Part shown: positions 8,797 to 16,060 of the stretch, piece after piece
Position numbering within the stretch: position 1 is the first letter of the stretch
Layout of the letters: every line of letters starts with the position of its first letter
IMG/VR virus record: IMGVR_UViG_3300027508_000028
Span: 1 to 33,235 of that record
Strand: one strand, 5' to 3'
DNA from: a virus
Length of the DNA: 33,235 nucleotides
The notes under the pieces: model-generated
Seen by the model: the letters and a program-made list of their open reading frames with translations, nothing else
Databases searched by the model: none
Told to the model about the DNA's origin: nothing
Translations under genes and position numbers: made by a program

Positions 8797-8802
8797 GATA
8801 AT
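8797..8802 (+). promoter_or_regulatory. -10 element GATAAT just before a start codon
   Basis: GATAAT ends 8 bases before ATG 8811, directly behind the terminator, so the next gene is likely transcribed independently. A GAGGA (8803-8807) lies too close to the ATG (3 bases) for ideal ribosome binding. No clear -35 is seen. Confidence 0.45.
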
Positions 8803-8810
8803 GAGGAACT

Positions 8811-9572
8811 ATGAAATTCACTGATTTGATTAACGGTCAACCAATCTCTATTCGTGTCAAAGCGGAAGAATCTTGCCCTAAAGCGACACAGGACATTGCG
8901 GTAAACCTTGCTAACAGAGGCAAAGCAATCAAGACAGCGATGTATGGTCCGCTTAATCCTTCTGAACCAAACACAGAGTACTGGGGCAAGTTGGCAAAAG
9001 AGTGGGATGTTGATAATGCTTCTGCGAAAAAACAGTTGTGCGGAAACTGTTCACTTTTCATTCAAACACCTTCAATGAAAGACTGCATCAACAAAGGTGT
9101 AACTGGTGGCGATCGTCAAGATGAGTGGGAAGCAATTGATAGTGCTGGCGAACTTGGATATTGCGAAGCATTTGATTTTAAGTGTGCATCAAAGAGGACT
9201 TGTCGTGCATGGGTTGCGGGTGGTCCGATCGTTAAGGAGAAGTCTGCCAAACCGTTGCGTGATCCAAAGGGTGGTTTAACCGCCGCTGGCAGGGAACACT
9301 TCAACAGAACAGAAGGATCAAACCTCAAACCCGGTGTCAAAGGAAGAGCCGACACACCAGACAAGATGCGTCGCAAAGGATCATTTCTTACACGGTTCTT
9401 CACCAATCCTTCTGGTCCTATGAAAGACGAAAAGGGTCGCCCAACACGACTCGCTCTTTCAGCGGCTGCTTGGGGTGAACCAGTCCCACAGAATGCAGAT
9501 GATGCTAGGGAATTAGCCTCCAAGGGCAAAAGAATGCTTGAACGATACAAGAACTCCAAAGACAAGGATTGA
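8811..9572 (+). CDS. Cys-rich phage protein with DUF6321-like C-terminal region
   Basis: This 253-aa protein has two parts. The N-terminal half has a cysteine cluster: CGNCSLF near 76-82, then C in SMKDCINKG, then GYCEAFDFKCASKRTCRAW, about seven cysteines able to hold zinc or an Fe-S centre. The C-terminal half (GGLTAAGREHFNRTEGSNLKPGVKG onward, ending RPTRLALSAAAWGEPVP) matches from memory a conserved phage domain named DUF6321. Function is unknown. It is monocistronic or starts a two-gene unit with the nuclease, whose start overlaps this stop region. The short distance from a GATAAT hexamer suggests near-leaderless expression. Confidence 0.75.
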   Translation: MKFTDLINGQPISIRVKAEESCPKATQDIAVNLANRGKAIKTAMYGPLNPSEPNTEYWGKLAKEWDVDNASAKKQLCGNCSLFIQTPSMKDCINKGVTGGDRQDEWEAIDSAGELGYCEAFDFKCASKRTCRAWVAGGPIVKEKSAKPLRDPKGGLTAAGREHFNRTEGSNLKPGVKGRADTPDKMRRKGSFLTRFFTNPSGPMKDEKGRPTRLALSAAAWGEPVPQNADDARELASKGKRMLERYKNSKDKD

Positions 9573-9574
9573 CC

Positions 9575-9976
9575 ATGGAAAGATTTTGGTACGGTGCAAA
9601 ACTATTGAAAGTCATTGACGGTGACACTGTTGAGTTGATGGTTGATCTAGGTTTCAATATCCATCACAAAATGCGTGTTCGTTTGTATGGAATAAATACA
9701 CCAGAGTCTCGGACTAAGGATTTGAAGGAAAAAGAATTAGGTCTAAAAGCAAAGAAATTCACTGAAGATTGGCTGACAAGTCATGAGTGGGTTTTTGTTA
9801 ATACAATCCCCGACAAGAACGACAAGTACGGTCGCATTCTTGCGCGTATCTTCAGTTCTGATCAGATCAACGACCCTAAAACCGCCTGCCTAAACATAGA
9901 CATCATTCAGGCTGGTTGCGCTCGTGAGTACTTTGGTGTTGGCGACAAAACATGGGCTGAATTTAAAAACAACTAA
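9575..9976 (+). CDS. Staphylococcal-nuclease-like (thermonuclease family) protein
   Basis: This 133-aa single SNase domain would be a Ca2+-dependent phosphodiesterase on DNA or RNA. VIDGDTVEL gives D17 (Asp21 of staphylococcal nuclease), VRLYGINTPE gives R36, T42 and E44 (Arg35, Thr41, Glu43), and KYGR gives R87. The residue at the Asp40 calcium-ligand position is Asn (N41), a change I recall from other phage homologues, so calcium affinity or metal choice may differ. There is no signal peptide, so it acts in the cytoplasm. ATG 9575 is chosen over TTG 9569 because AAGGA (9564-9568) is 6 bases upstream. Its stop overlaps that of the convergent small gene (CTAA, 9973-9976). Confidence 0.88.
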   Translation: MERFWYGAKLLKVIDGDTVELMVDLGFNIHHKMRVRLYGINTPESRTKDLKEKELGLKAKKFTEDWLTSHEWVFVNTIPDKNDKYGRILARIFSSDQINDPKTACLNIDIIQAGCAREYFGVGDKTWAEFKNN

Positions 9977-10131
9977 AGTTTTGTTGTTGCCTGAAACTCG
10001 TAATACCTCAAGTCGCTTTTAAGGTAATCAATCTGTTTCTTTAGATCCGCTACCTCTATACGTAGTTTTTCTAATTCGCTATCAACCAAATGGTTGAATC
10101 CTTGTTCCGCTAGATGTGTTTTTTCAAGCAT
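9973..10131 (-). CDS. 52-aa coiled-coil protein
   Basis: This short frame begins MLEKTHLAEQG and ends FQATTKL. The middle (LEKLRIEVADLKKQIDYLK) has a clean leucine/isoleucine heptad pattern, so it should form a coiled coil. It is the last gene of the minus-strand operon and its stop overlaps the nuclease stop tail to tail. AGG lies only 3 bases before the ATG and AAAGGA lies about 13 before it, so ribosome binding is not strong. Function is unknown; protein-protein interaction or oligomerisation is possible. Confidence 0.5.
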   Translation of the reverse strand: MLEKTHLAEQGFNHLVDSELEKLRIEVADLKKQIDYLKSDLRYYEFQATTKL

Positions 10132-10148
10132 CTACCTAGATTAGTCCT

Positions 10149-10709
10149 TTATTCAACTAGTAAAAAGAATGTTGAAGAGAACCTTTTTCCCTTGGTTACA
10201 GGTCTAACCCAATGCCACAGGTTCGCATCAAAGAATATGCACGAATTTGGTTGTGGTTTTAGGGTGAATAAATTCCTCAACTCGGTGTTGTCTACAGGGG
10301 TTTGAGGCAAAGGCGGTTTACTGCTTGTGAAGCAAACTTCCCCACCTTCGTAGTCATCGTTCAAGTAGTAGACGGCAGAAGCATTCGGGGAGAAACCAAT
10401 CTCTGGATCGTCTGGATAATCCTTATTAGGGACAGAGTCTTGGTGAACATCCATTCCTCGGTTCTCATAAAAAGCAAGGACATTTCCACCTTTTATCTTG
10501 AGAAGATTTTGCTGACAGTGAAGCGGGTAAAGGGTATTGATTTGTTCACGAACTTCCCAAGTCCCAACGCCATCAAGGTTAACTAAATGCGGGGTTTGTT
10601 CACTTGAACCGCCATCACGGCTAAGAGCCTGATCAAGAATATCCTTGAAACGATCTTCTGCCAAGAAATTTGTTAAATAAACAAACGGGGTAAATGGTTC
10701 AACACCCAT
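10149..10709 (-). CDS. 2OG-Fe(II) oxygenase, prolyl-4-hydroxylase-like
   Basis: This 186-aa enzyme would couple 2-oxoglutarate decarboxylation to hydroxylation of an unknown substrate. Iron ligands are H89-x-D91 (DVHQD) and H166 (LWHWVRP); R176 (TKGKRFS) can bind 2-oxoglutarate. The YYLNDDYEGGEVCF strand is typical of the prolyl-4-hydroxylase alpha-subunit fold. A longer GTG start (10724) exists, but ATG 10709 shares its A with the upstream methyltransferase stop (TGATG), indicating coupling. Related enzymes in this window are at 26571-27509 and, more distantly, 19710-20474. Being in an operon with an FkbM-like methyltransferase suggests small-molecule, glycan or protein modification; the substrate cannot be read from sequence. 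Confidence 0.85.
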   Translation of the reverse strand: MGVEPFTPFVYLTNFLAEDRFKDILDQALSRDGGSSEQTPHLVNLDGVGTWEVREQINTLYPLHCQQNLLKIKGGNVLAFYENRGMDVHQDSVPNKDYPDDPEIGFSPNASAVYYLNDDYEGGEVCFTSSKPPLPQTPVDNTELRNLFTLKPQPNSCIFFDANLWHWVRPVTKGKRFSSTFFLLVE

Positions 10710-11296
10710 CAAAGCGTTTCCCACCTCATATGTTTCTTGTATACATCAGGGCTGATAACCGTTGGGTCAACCCACCAATCTTCGTGGATCGTTCTCACAA
10801 CAAGCGTGTAGCCAAGACAGTCAAGGATTTCCCGTTGTGCGTCTCTTTGCCCTGTATTACGGAAATACATGTTCGCGTCATGTTCAAAGGTAATAATTGA
10901 AAACCTGTACTGCGTTAAAGGAACAGTGATTAGACCTAGAAGAGTGGTGTAATGATTCCCGTTAGGTCTCGTAGCCCTGTCATAGCCAGTATCAATATCT
11001 ACTTGTAGGTAGTCAATTTGTTTTGGAAAATGGTTGTTATGAAAGTAACTGATGTAATCAAAGTTCAAAGCGTCACCCATGCAAGGGTTTGACCTGTTTT
11101 CAATGAACTCTTCACGACGCTCATCAACTAGTTCAAACGAGACACCCTGCCACCCGAATTGCTTTTCTAAAACATTGGTGTTGCTACCTTCAGATGAATG
11201 AAACGCGCCTAGTTCAACATAAAAGCCATCTTTTTTATAATCAAGAATGTCTAAAACAAATGCCTCTTGATTACTGCTACCTGTGTATCGGTTCAC
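10709..11296 (-). CDS. FkbM-like SAM-dependent methyltransferase
   Basis: This 195-aa protein has a class I methyltransferase nucleotide site: GFYVELGAFHSSEGSNT near residues 24-40 (motif I, with a variant glycine pattern), FGWQGVSFELVDER (acidic strand end that would bind the SAM ribose), and DYLQVDIDTGYD further on. FkbM-type enzymes methylate sugars, polyketides or peptides. The start is GTG 11296, overlapping the TGA of the upstream gene as GTGA; no good alternative ATG exists nearby. The C-terminus (WWVDPTVISPDVYKKHMRWETL) overlaps the next start. Small-molecule or glycan O-methylation is the family expectation; DNA methylation is unlikely because no SPPY/DPPY motif is present. Confidence 0.7.
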   Translation of the reverse strand: MNRYTGSSNQEAFVLDILDYKKDGFYVELGAFHSSEGSNTNVLEKQFGWQGVSFELVDERREEFIENRSNPCMGDALNFDYISYFHNNHFPKQIDYLQVDIDTGYDRATRPNGNHYTTLLGLITVPLTQYRFSIITFEHDANMYFRNTGQRDAQREILDCLGYTLVVRTIHEDWWVDPTVISPDVYKKHMRWETL

Positions 11297-11523
11297 TTCT
11301 TGAAACCGTTTTTCCGCACTAGATCGCCGACTGTTTTTATAGTTGAGCCAAGTGAACTTTTGATGTCCTGATTAGTTATGTTGACTTTCACGGTTTCTCT
11401 TTTTGCTGAATTCAACTCAGACTGAAGAATGCGAATCATCGTTTCAAGTTCTTTTAGTTTTTGGTTTGTTTCTTCAACAAACTCTTCAAAACGATTCTCC
11501 ATATTGTCTCCGCCGTAAGGCAT
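11293..11523 (-). CDS. Small coiled-coil protein
   Basis: This protein is 76 aa from ATG 11523 (MPYGGDNMENRF) or 69 aa from ATG 11502 (MENRF). Both have GGAG about 5-6 bases upstream. The frame continues further 5', but that part overlaps the convincing Cys gene and is rejected. EETNQKLKELETMIRILQSEL is a heptad-patterned coiled coil, followed by a basic tail ending RKNGFKK. Function unknown. Confidence 0.6.
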   Translation of the reverse strand: MPYGGDNMENRFEEFVEETNQKLKELETMIRILQSELNSAKRETVKVNITNQDIKSSLGSTIKTVGDLVRKNGFKK

Positions 11524-11524
11524 T

Positions 11525-11791
11525 TCATTCTCCGTTTTCTTGTTTTTCAACAATCCTGATCGCTCGTGAACATATTCTATCCCATTGTTCTGGATGGTTA
11601 TCTTTAATCCATTTAATGGCGATCTGTGAACGCTTGTTGGCAACGATTTGGTGAAACCTAGCCTGAGACTTTCCTGCTGAGGTTTTTCTGTACCCACGCA
11701 TGTATTCGGCGGCTGCTTTTTTGCATAGTCCGCATCTACATTTAGAGTTCGTGTATGTGGCGTAAAGCCCGTGAATTATTTCGTCTGCCAT
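11525..11791 (-). CDS. Small Cys-motif protein (CRCGLCKKAAAEYMRGYRK)
   Basis: This 88-aa basic protein begins MADEIIHGLYATYTNSKCRCGLCKK. The pattern H-G-x-x-x-x-Y-x-N-x-KCRCxxC followed by a YMRGYRK helix recurs in actinophage small proteins. It resembles a treble-clef or incomplete zinc-knuckle nucleic-acid-binding module, but the remaining zinc ligands are not obvious. The start overlaps the 3' end of the deacetylase-family gene by 16 bases. TTG 11797 is in frame but ATG 11791 is preferred. TATGGT ends 5 bases before it, so an internal leaderless start is possible. Confidence 0.65.
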   Translation of the reverse strand: MADEIIHGLYATYTNSKCRCGLCKKAAAEYMRGYRKTSAGKSQARFHQIVANKRSQIAIKWIKDNHPEQWDRICSRAIRIVEKQENGE

Positions 11792-12723
11792 GACCAACCA
11801 TAGATAGTTCGGAGGTGAGTTTTTGCCACATCATCTCGTGTTGTTTTTCCGCCAGAATATCCGCCTGCTAAAGCAAAAATAGCCTTGTTGGAACCAATGA
11901 AATTAGAAACCATTTTCTCTCGTTCCGCTATGACGCTTTCGTCTATCCCGTGAGATCCTATTGGATCAATTCCTGCGTTATAGATAAATAGTGTCTTATC
12001 TGTTACGAACGGTTCTGCCAAATTCAAGGCATTCCTAATTTCCTCTAAATAGTCTTCTTCACGACCAAGAACATGTAGGGAAGCCCATGTCTCGTTTTCG
12101 GCAATGTCATATTCGTCAAACCAGTTCGTTGATAAGTCAATGTGTCGGATCGGTTTAACTGATGTTTGAAAGTTCTTGTTGAATTCCTTCAAAAAGTCCA
12201 TGGTTCCACCGCCACAGTGAGCATCAAAATCAAGAACAATAGGTTCAAATCCTTGCTGATATGCGTGGATCGCTGACAGTGCTATCCCGTTGATAGTGCA
12301 AAACCCCGCACCGCTACCCCTTGAAGCATGATGAAGACCCGAGGAAAGACTTCCGCTCCTGTTAGAGCCTGCCTTCACATCGTCTACTGATGCCACTAAG
12401 CCGTGCGTGTGTGCGCGAGCAAACTTGTATGTGTTTTTGCACCAACCAAAACCTTGGCTTTGCGATAGATGTGAATCATTATTTGTCTTTAGTGCTTCAA
12501 CATATTTCGGGGTGAGCCATTTGCTGATGAGGCGATCCGTTACAGAAATGTCCGTGATCTGCTCAGGGTCAACAATTTGGATTTCGGGTATGTCTTTAAG
12601 TAAGCGAACCCTTTCGGCAATATCGTTATCCGAATTGATCATGCTGACAATGTTGTTTGATTTCCGTGATGTATCAAAATCATGCTTAATACATGTGTAG
12701 TTTTCGTTCCAAAAAACTTTCAT
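11776..12723 (-). CDS. Histone deacetylase / acetylpolyamine amidohydrolase family enzyme
   Basis: This 315-aa protein spans one arginase/deacetylase-fold domain. The landmarks are in family order: GLHHASRGSGAGFCTINGIAL with the catalytic His pair H131-H132, VLDFDAHCGGGT with zinc ligands D167 and H169 (family form DxHxGNGT), YNAGIDPIG with the third zinc ligand D253, and LAGGYS with the transition-state Tyr Y289. All catalytic residues are present, so it should be an active zinc amidohydrolase. Substrates in the family are acetyl-lysine in proteins, acetylpolyamines or related amides. A longer frame reaches 12780 but overlaps the phosphatase; ATG 12723 lies 4 bases past that stop. Encoding such an enzyme beside a phosphatase is unusual for a phage. 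Confidence 0.88.
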   Translation of the reverse strand: MKVFWNENYTCIKHDFDTSRKSNNIVSMINSDNDIAERVRLLKDIPEIQIVDPEQITDISVTDRLISKWLTPKYVEALKTNNDSHLSQSQGFGWCKNTYKFARAHTHGLVASVDDVKAGSNRSGSLSSGLHHASRGSGAGFCTINGIALSAIHAYQQGFEPIVLDFDAHCGGGTMDFLKEFNKNFQTSVKPIRHIDLSTNWFDEYDIAENETWASLHVLGREEDYLEEIRNALNLAEPFVTDKTLFIYNAGIDPIGSHGIDESVIAEREKMVSNFIGSNKAIFALAGGYSGGKTTRDDVAKTHLRTIYGWSWQTK

Positions 12724-12727
12724 CAAA

Positions 12728-13255
12728 TTACCAACCCATCTCTGTGTGGTTGTTGCGTATCTCTGAAAGAGTTGTTCCAAGATTGAAATAGTTATCTAAA
12801 TGTTTGACCATCAGCGTGTTGGGTGCAAAAGTGCGACGAGCACCACGATAGAAACTTTTCTCAATCGGATGCTGTTTTTGTAGCGTCAAAAATGCTTCAA
12901 GCGGGTCAACGCCATTTGCTATTGCCACGCCCCATGCTGTTGCTGTAGACCTAGATATTCCTGCGTGACAGTGAACCAACAACTTAGGAACTCCAACGCC
13001 AAATTCAATCAGTTCAACAACATCGTCAAATGTCGGTCCGCCATTGCTTTCAAACATGGTGTCCCTGAATTCAACGACCTTATGTATAGGGTGTTTGAAG
13101 TCACGCACTTCGTCCTTGAAAGGACCGGCGGTGATTACAGCGTCATATTCAAGGCATTGGCTTCGTGCTTCTTGAAGGTTTCTGACGGTCGGCATGGCTA
13201 TTAGTGAGGTTTCCATATATTCGCTTTCTTTAGTATTTGTAGGTATATTACTCAT
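12728..13255 (-). CDS. Protein tyrosine / dual-specificity phosphatase-like
   Basis: This 175-aa protein carries the CX5R P-loop VHCHAGISRSTA at 94-105, with nucleophile C96 and R102. The surrounding LLVHCHAGISRSTATAWGVAIA is characteristic of compact dual-specificity phosphatases; D65 or nearby acidic residues may be the general acid. The frame extends upstream to TTG 13315, but ATG 13255 is preferred because a -35/-10 pair ends 6 bases before it, making a leaderless mRNA. It is the first gene of a minus-strand operon with the deacetylase-family enzyme. The substrate may be phosphoprotein, phospholipid or RNA 5' phosphate. Confidence 0.85.
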   Translation of the reverse strand: MSNIPTNTKESEYMETSLIAMPTVRNLQEARSQCLEYDAVITAGPFKDEVRDFKHPIHKVVEFRDTMFESNGGPTFDDVVELIEFGVGVPKLLVHCHAGISRSTATAWGVAIANGVDPLEAFLTLQKQHPIEKSFYRGARRTFAPNTLMVKHLDNYFNLGTTLSEIRNNHTEMGW

Positions 13256-13261
13256 ACCGTA

Positions 13262-13291
13262 AGTGTAGCCCCCATGTGTGGCGTTTGGCAA
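13262..13291 (-). promoter_or_regulatory. Promoter of the phosphatase-deacetylase operon (leaderless)
   Basis: On the minus strand TTGCCA (13286-13291) and TACACT (13262-13267) are separated by 18 bases. TACACT ends 6 bases before ATG 13255, so transcription would begin at or next to the start codon. Confidence 0.65.
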
Positions 13292-13348
13292 CCCGACAAA
13301 ACCCTCTGAATACAAGGAATATATATTTAAGTTTTTTTATATAAAAAG

Positions 13349-13377
13349 TTGTTTTTCTCCGACATGTTAGTTAGTCT
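13349..13377 (+). promoter_or_regulatory. Possible promoter for the small basic gene
   Basis: TTGTTT (13349-13354), 17 bases, TAGTCT (13372-13377) gives a leader of roughly 40 bases before ATG 13425. The AT-rich tract just upstream (13319-13348) could serve as an UP-like element. The match is moderate. Confidence 0.35.
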
Positions 13378-13424
13378 CTCTTTTCAGGAAGACATAAACC
13401 ACTAGACAGAAATAGGAGCCCAAT

Positions 13425-13667
13425 ATGGCTACAACATATCAGCAACTGAAAAAGAAACTTGGGGTTAGCCGTGGACGCAAGCCACTACCCGCAGAGGAGC
13501 GCGCCCGTCGCGCCGAACTGCGCAAAGTTGAGGCAAAGCGTCGCAACGAGGCGAAGCGTCGTGCATCTTTTGTTCTACAAACCCGATACACCGAAGAGTT
13601 TGATGAACTTTTTGCAGAAGAAATGAAGGCAATGAAGTTGGAAAACAAGTTCGCACCCAAAAACTAA
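13425..13667 (+). CDS. Small highly basic helical protein
   Basis: This 80-aa protein has LGVSRGRKPLPAEERARRAELRKVEAKRRNEAKRR, a long Arg/Lys helix preceded by an RGRKPL turn that resembles an AT-hook-like minor-groove motif. It then has an acidic C-terminal helix. Nucleic-acid binding is likely but unproven. The AGGAG ribosome-binding site is 7-8 bases before ATG, and the gene has its own terminator, so it is a stand-alone, probably well expressed unit. It lies opposite the phosphatase operon across a short AT-rich divergent region. Confidence 0.75.
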   Translation: MATTYQQLKKKLGVSRGRKPLPAEERARRAELRKVEAKRRNEAKRRASFVLQTRYTEEFDELFAEEMKAMKLENKFAPKN

Positions 13668-13707
13668 CATTTGGGGCAATCAGTCTATGCCCCCTCGCAT
13701 AGAAGGG

Positions 13708-13740
13708 AAGGAGCGCCGAAAGGCGCTCCTTTTCCTTTTC
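13708..13740 (+). terminator. Intrinsic terminator
   Basis: AAGGAGCGCC (13708-13717), loop GAAA, GGCGCTCCTT (13722-13731), then a T-rich tail. Perfect 10-bp stem with a GNRA loop directly after the small basic gene. Confidence 0.9.
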
Positions 13741-13751
13741 CTAGGGCGAGG

Positions 13752-13757
13752 TATAAT
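13752..13757 (+). promoter_or_regulatory. Consensus -10 TATAAT next to a start codon
   Basis: TATAAT ends 5 bases before ATG 13763 and no Shine-Dalgarno sequence fits between, so the mRNA is probably leaderless. The preceding terminator isolates this gene. The -35 region is weak. Confidence 0.7.
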
Positions 13758-13762
13758 TGCCT

Positions 13763-14056
13763 ATGCCTGAGTACATTTTTGGTGACATAGAAATCTTGCG
13801 AGCAGTCTCCGAACCATGCATTGTTTGCGGTGACCCGAACGGCAACTGCGTACCCGAAGGACATAAACCTCCTGAAAGACTTTTCGGATTGGGTATCTTC
13901 AAATCACTAGATGACAAGCAAACATTTAGAATAGAAGAAGATTTTTTTGTAGACGAAGAAATCTCTGCTGGTGTTTTCGCCAAAGTTCGCAAATTTGCTG
14001 TCGGTCAAGTGATCCCTTTATCTGAGGCAAGAAAATATAACCTTACCCGTAATTAG
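13763..14056 (+). CDS. Small protein with CxxCGDPNGNC motif, unknown function
   Basis: This 97-aa protein begins MPEYIFGDIEILRAV. CIVCGDPNGNCVPEGHKPP (residues about 21-39) holds three cysteines and a histidine, enough for one zinc site. Similar C-x2-CGDP-x3-C motifs recur in small actinophage proteins. The rest is acidic and beta-rich, ending VIPLSEARKYNLTRN. An alternative TTG at 13757 overlaps the -10 and is rejected. The ribonucleotide reductase gene follows from a separate promoter-like region. Confidence 0.7.
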   Translation: MPEYIFGDIEILRAVSEPCIVCGDPNGNCVPEGHKPPERLFGLGIFKSLDDKQTFRIEEDFFVDEEISAGVFAKVRKFAVGQVIPLSEARKYNLTRN

Positions 14057-14059
14057 GAT

Positions 14060-14088
14060 TTTACTTAAAATACTTGGTGCTGTACTAT
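14060..14088 (+). promoter_or_regulatory. Possible promoter of the ribonucleotide reductase gene
   Basis: TTTACT (14060-14065), 17 bases, TACTAT (14083-14088) gives a leader of about 35 bases. The leader is too short for a cobalamin riboswitch. Confidence 0.4.
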
Positions 14089-14130
14089 TGTTCTCCACCC
14101 ATATTGCCTAGTGCGCCGAAAGAGGATGTA

Positions 14131-16059
14131 ATGACTTCGCTGTTATCCCAAGAATTTGTAGACCGATACAAAACACAGACACCCCCATGGGGATTCAGCG
14201 GTCTTGGCGAGGTTGTCTACCTACGCACATACTCTCGTCGGATTGAAGAGTTGAACCGAAACGAAACTTGGTTGGAAACAGTACAGCGATGCGTGAACGG
14301 TGCAGTAGAAATTGGGACACCACTCACAAAAGATCAAGCAGAAAAACTTTTTGACCATGTATTTCACCTGCGTGGATCGTTCTCTGGTCGCGCCCTATGG
14401 CAACTTGGAACTCCGTTGATCAAGCAGTTCAATGCCGCTTCACTGAATAACTGCTATTTCGTAAACATAGAAAAAGTAGAAGATTTTGAGTTCCTCTTTG
14501 ATCACCTGATGCTTGGCGGTGGAGTTGGATTCTCCGTTGAACGAGCAAAAATTCATGATCTACCAAAAGTTTTGCCTAATGTAAAAATCACACACGACCG
14601 TTCAAACGATGCAGACATCATTGTTCCTGACTCTCGTCAAGGTTGGAGACGGCTACTACACAGCGTCCTTAAGTCTTATTTTGATACAGGTAAATCTTTC
14701 TCCTATTCAACGATCCTTATTCGCGAATTCGGTGCACCACTAAAAACATTCGGTGGAACAGCAAGCGGACCCGGTGCGTTGGTAGACGGAATTGCAGACA
14801 TTTGTAAAGTAATGGAAGCACGCGAAGGAAAAAAACTTCGTTCAATTGATGTCCTTGACATTTGCAACATCATCGGTCGGGTTGTTGTTTCAGGATCATC
14901 ACGACGCTCCGCACAGATCGCTATCGGCGACCCTGACGATGTTCTGTTTTTGCGAGCAAAGAACTGGGCTTCGGGAGATATCCCCGGCTACCGAGCAAAC
15001 TCAAACAACAGCATCTACGCCGACTACTACGACCACATCATGCCAGAACTATGGAAGGGCTACACAGGTGGCGGTGAGCCGTACGGCTTGGTGAATCGTC
15101 GCCTCGCCCGAAAGTTCGGACGACTCAAAGAAGAACGAGCAGATAAAACTATTGAAGGATTCAACCCATGTGCAGAAATTGGTTTGGGTGACGGAGAGTC
15201 CTGCAACCTTGCGACAATTTTCTTGCCGAACATATGCAGTATTGAGCAGTTCAAGGAACTATCAGAACTCCTTTACATGGTTCAAAAGCAAATCACTCGT
15301 CTTGCTTACCCTTACGCCAAAACAAATGCAATTGTTGCCAAAAATGCGCGTCTAGGACAAAGCATCTCTGGTGTTCTACAGGCTTCCGAGGAACAGGTTT
15401 CTTGGTTGGATGAGGCATACCGCAACCTTGACGAATTTGATGTCAACTATTCAAAGGAAAAAGGTTTCCCTCGTTCTGTCAGGTTGACAACCGTTCAGCC
15501 ATCAGGGACGCTCTCATTGCTCCCCGGGATCACTCCGGGCATTCATCCCGCATTCGCACCGTTCTACATCCGTAGGGTGCGTTTTGGAGCGTCTGACGCC
15601 CTTGTTGACGGTCTCCGCAAACGAGGACACAAGGTTGTTTGGGATATCGGCATTGACGGTCGCGAAGACCACACACGCTACGTCGTTGAATTCCCATGCA
15701 AGTCACCAGACAACGCAGTTCTCGCAGAAAACATGACAGCCGTTGAGCAACTTGAGTGGGTACGGAAAATGCAAACCGAGTGGGCAGACAACGCCGTTTC
15801 GGTGACCGTGTACTACCGCAAGGAAGAACTTGAATCCATCAAAGAGTGGCTCTCCAAGAACTACGACACAGGTGTCAAGTCTGTTTCATTCCTACTTCAC
15901 GCCGACCACAACTTCCCTTTGCCTCCATACGAAGAAATCACACCAGAACAGTATGGTTCGCTATTAAAGAAAATTGACATGAGCATTCCACTCAGTCAGG
16001 CAACAGGAATGGATCTCACCATTGACGATTGTGCGACTGGTGCCTGCCCAATAAAGTGA
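14131..16059 (+). CDS. nrdJ: Class II (adenosylcobalamin-dependent) ribonucleoside-triphosphate reductase
   Basis: This 642-aa enzyme reduces ribonucleotides to deoxyribonucleotides for phage DNA synthesis using a B12-derived radical. It follows the monomeric Lactobacillus leichmannii RTPR layout: RYKTQTPPWGFSGLGEVVYLRTYSR at the N-terminus, SLNNCYFV (first redox Cys), LGGGVGFSV, FGGTASGP, DICNIIGRVVVSGSSRRSA, FNPCAEIGLGDGESCNL (catalytic thiyl Cys and Glu, second redox Cys), TTVQPSGTLS, and the C-terminal DCATGACPIK with the cysteine pair that relays electrons from thioredoxin. At 642 aa it is about 100 residues shorter than the L. leichmannii enzyme. A longer TTG start (14074) is rejected: ATG 14131 has AGAGGA about 6 bases upstream. 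It depends on the host for cobalamin. Confidence 0.95.
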   Translation: MTSLLSQEFVDRYKTQTPPWGFSGLGEVVYLRTYSRRIEELNRNETWLETVQRCVNGAVEIGTPLTKDQAEKLFDHVFHLRGSFSGRALWQLGTPLIKQFNAASLNNCYFVNIEKVEDFEFLFDHLMLGGGVGFSVERAKIHDLPKVLPNVKITHDRSNDADIIVPDSRQGWRRLLHSVLKSYFDTGKSFSYSTILIREFGAPLKTFGGTASGPGALVDGIADICKVMEAREGKKLRSIDVLDICNIIGRVVVSGSSRRSAQIAIGDPDDVLFLRAKNWASGDIPGYRANSNNSIYADYYDHIMPELWKGYTGGGEPYGLVNRRLARKFGRLKEERADKTIEGFNPCAEIGLGDGESCNLATIFLPNICSIEQFKELSELLYMVQKQITRLAYPYAKTNAIVAKNARLGQSISGVLQASEEQVSWLDEAYRNLDEFDVNYSKEKGFPRSVRLTTVQPSGTLSLLPGITPGIHPAFAPFYIRRVRFGASDALVDGLRKRGHKVVWDIGIDGREDHTRYVVEFPCKSPDNAVLAENMTAVEQLEWVRKMQTEWADNAVSVTVYYRKEELESIKEWLSKNYDTGVKSVSFLLHADHNFPLPPYEEITPEQYGSLLKKIDMSIPLSQATGMDLTIDDCATGACPIK

Positions 16060-16060
16060 C

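Noticed and set aside
12724-12780. 57-base N-terminal extension of the deacetylase-family gene
   Set aside because: It overlaps the phosphatase 3' end and adds residues not expected in the family; ATG 12723 gives a normal domain start.
14057-14130. Cobalamin riboswitch before the B12-dependent reductase
   Set aside because: The intergenic space is only 74 bases, too short, and no B12-box-like sequence is visible.
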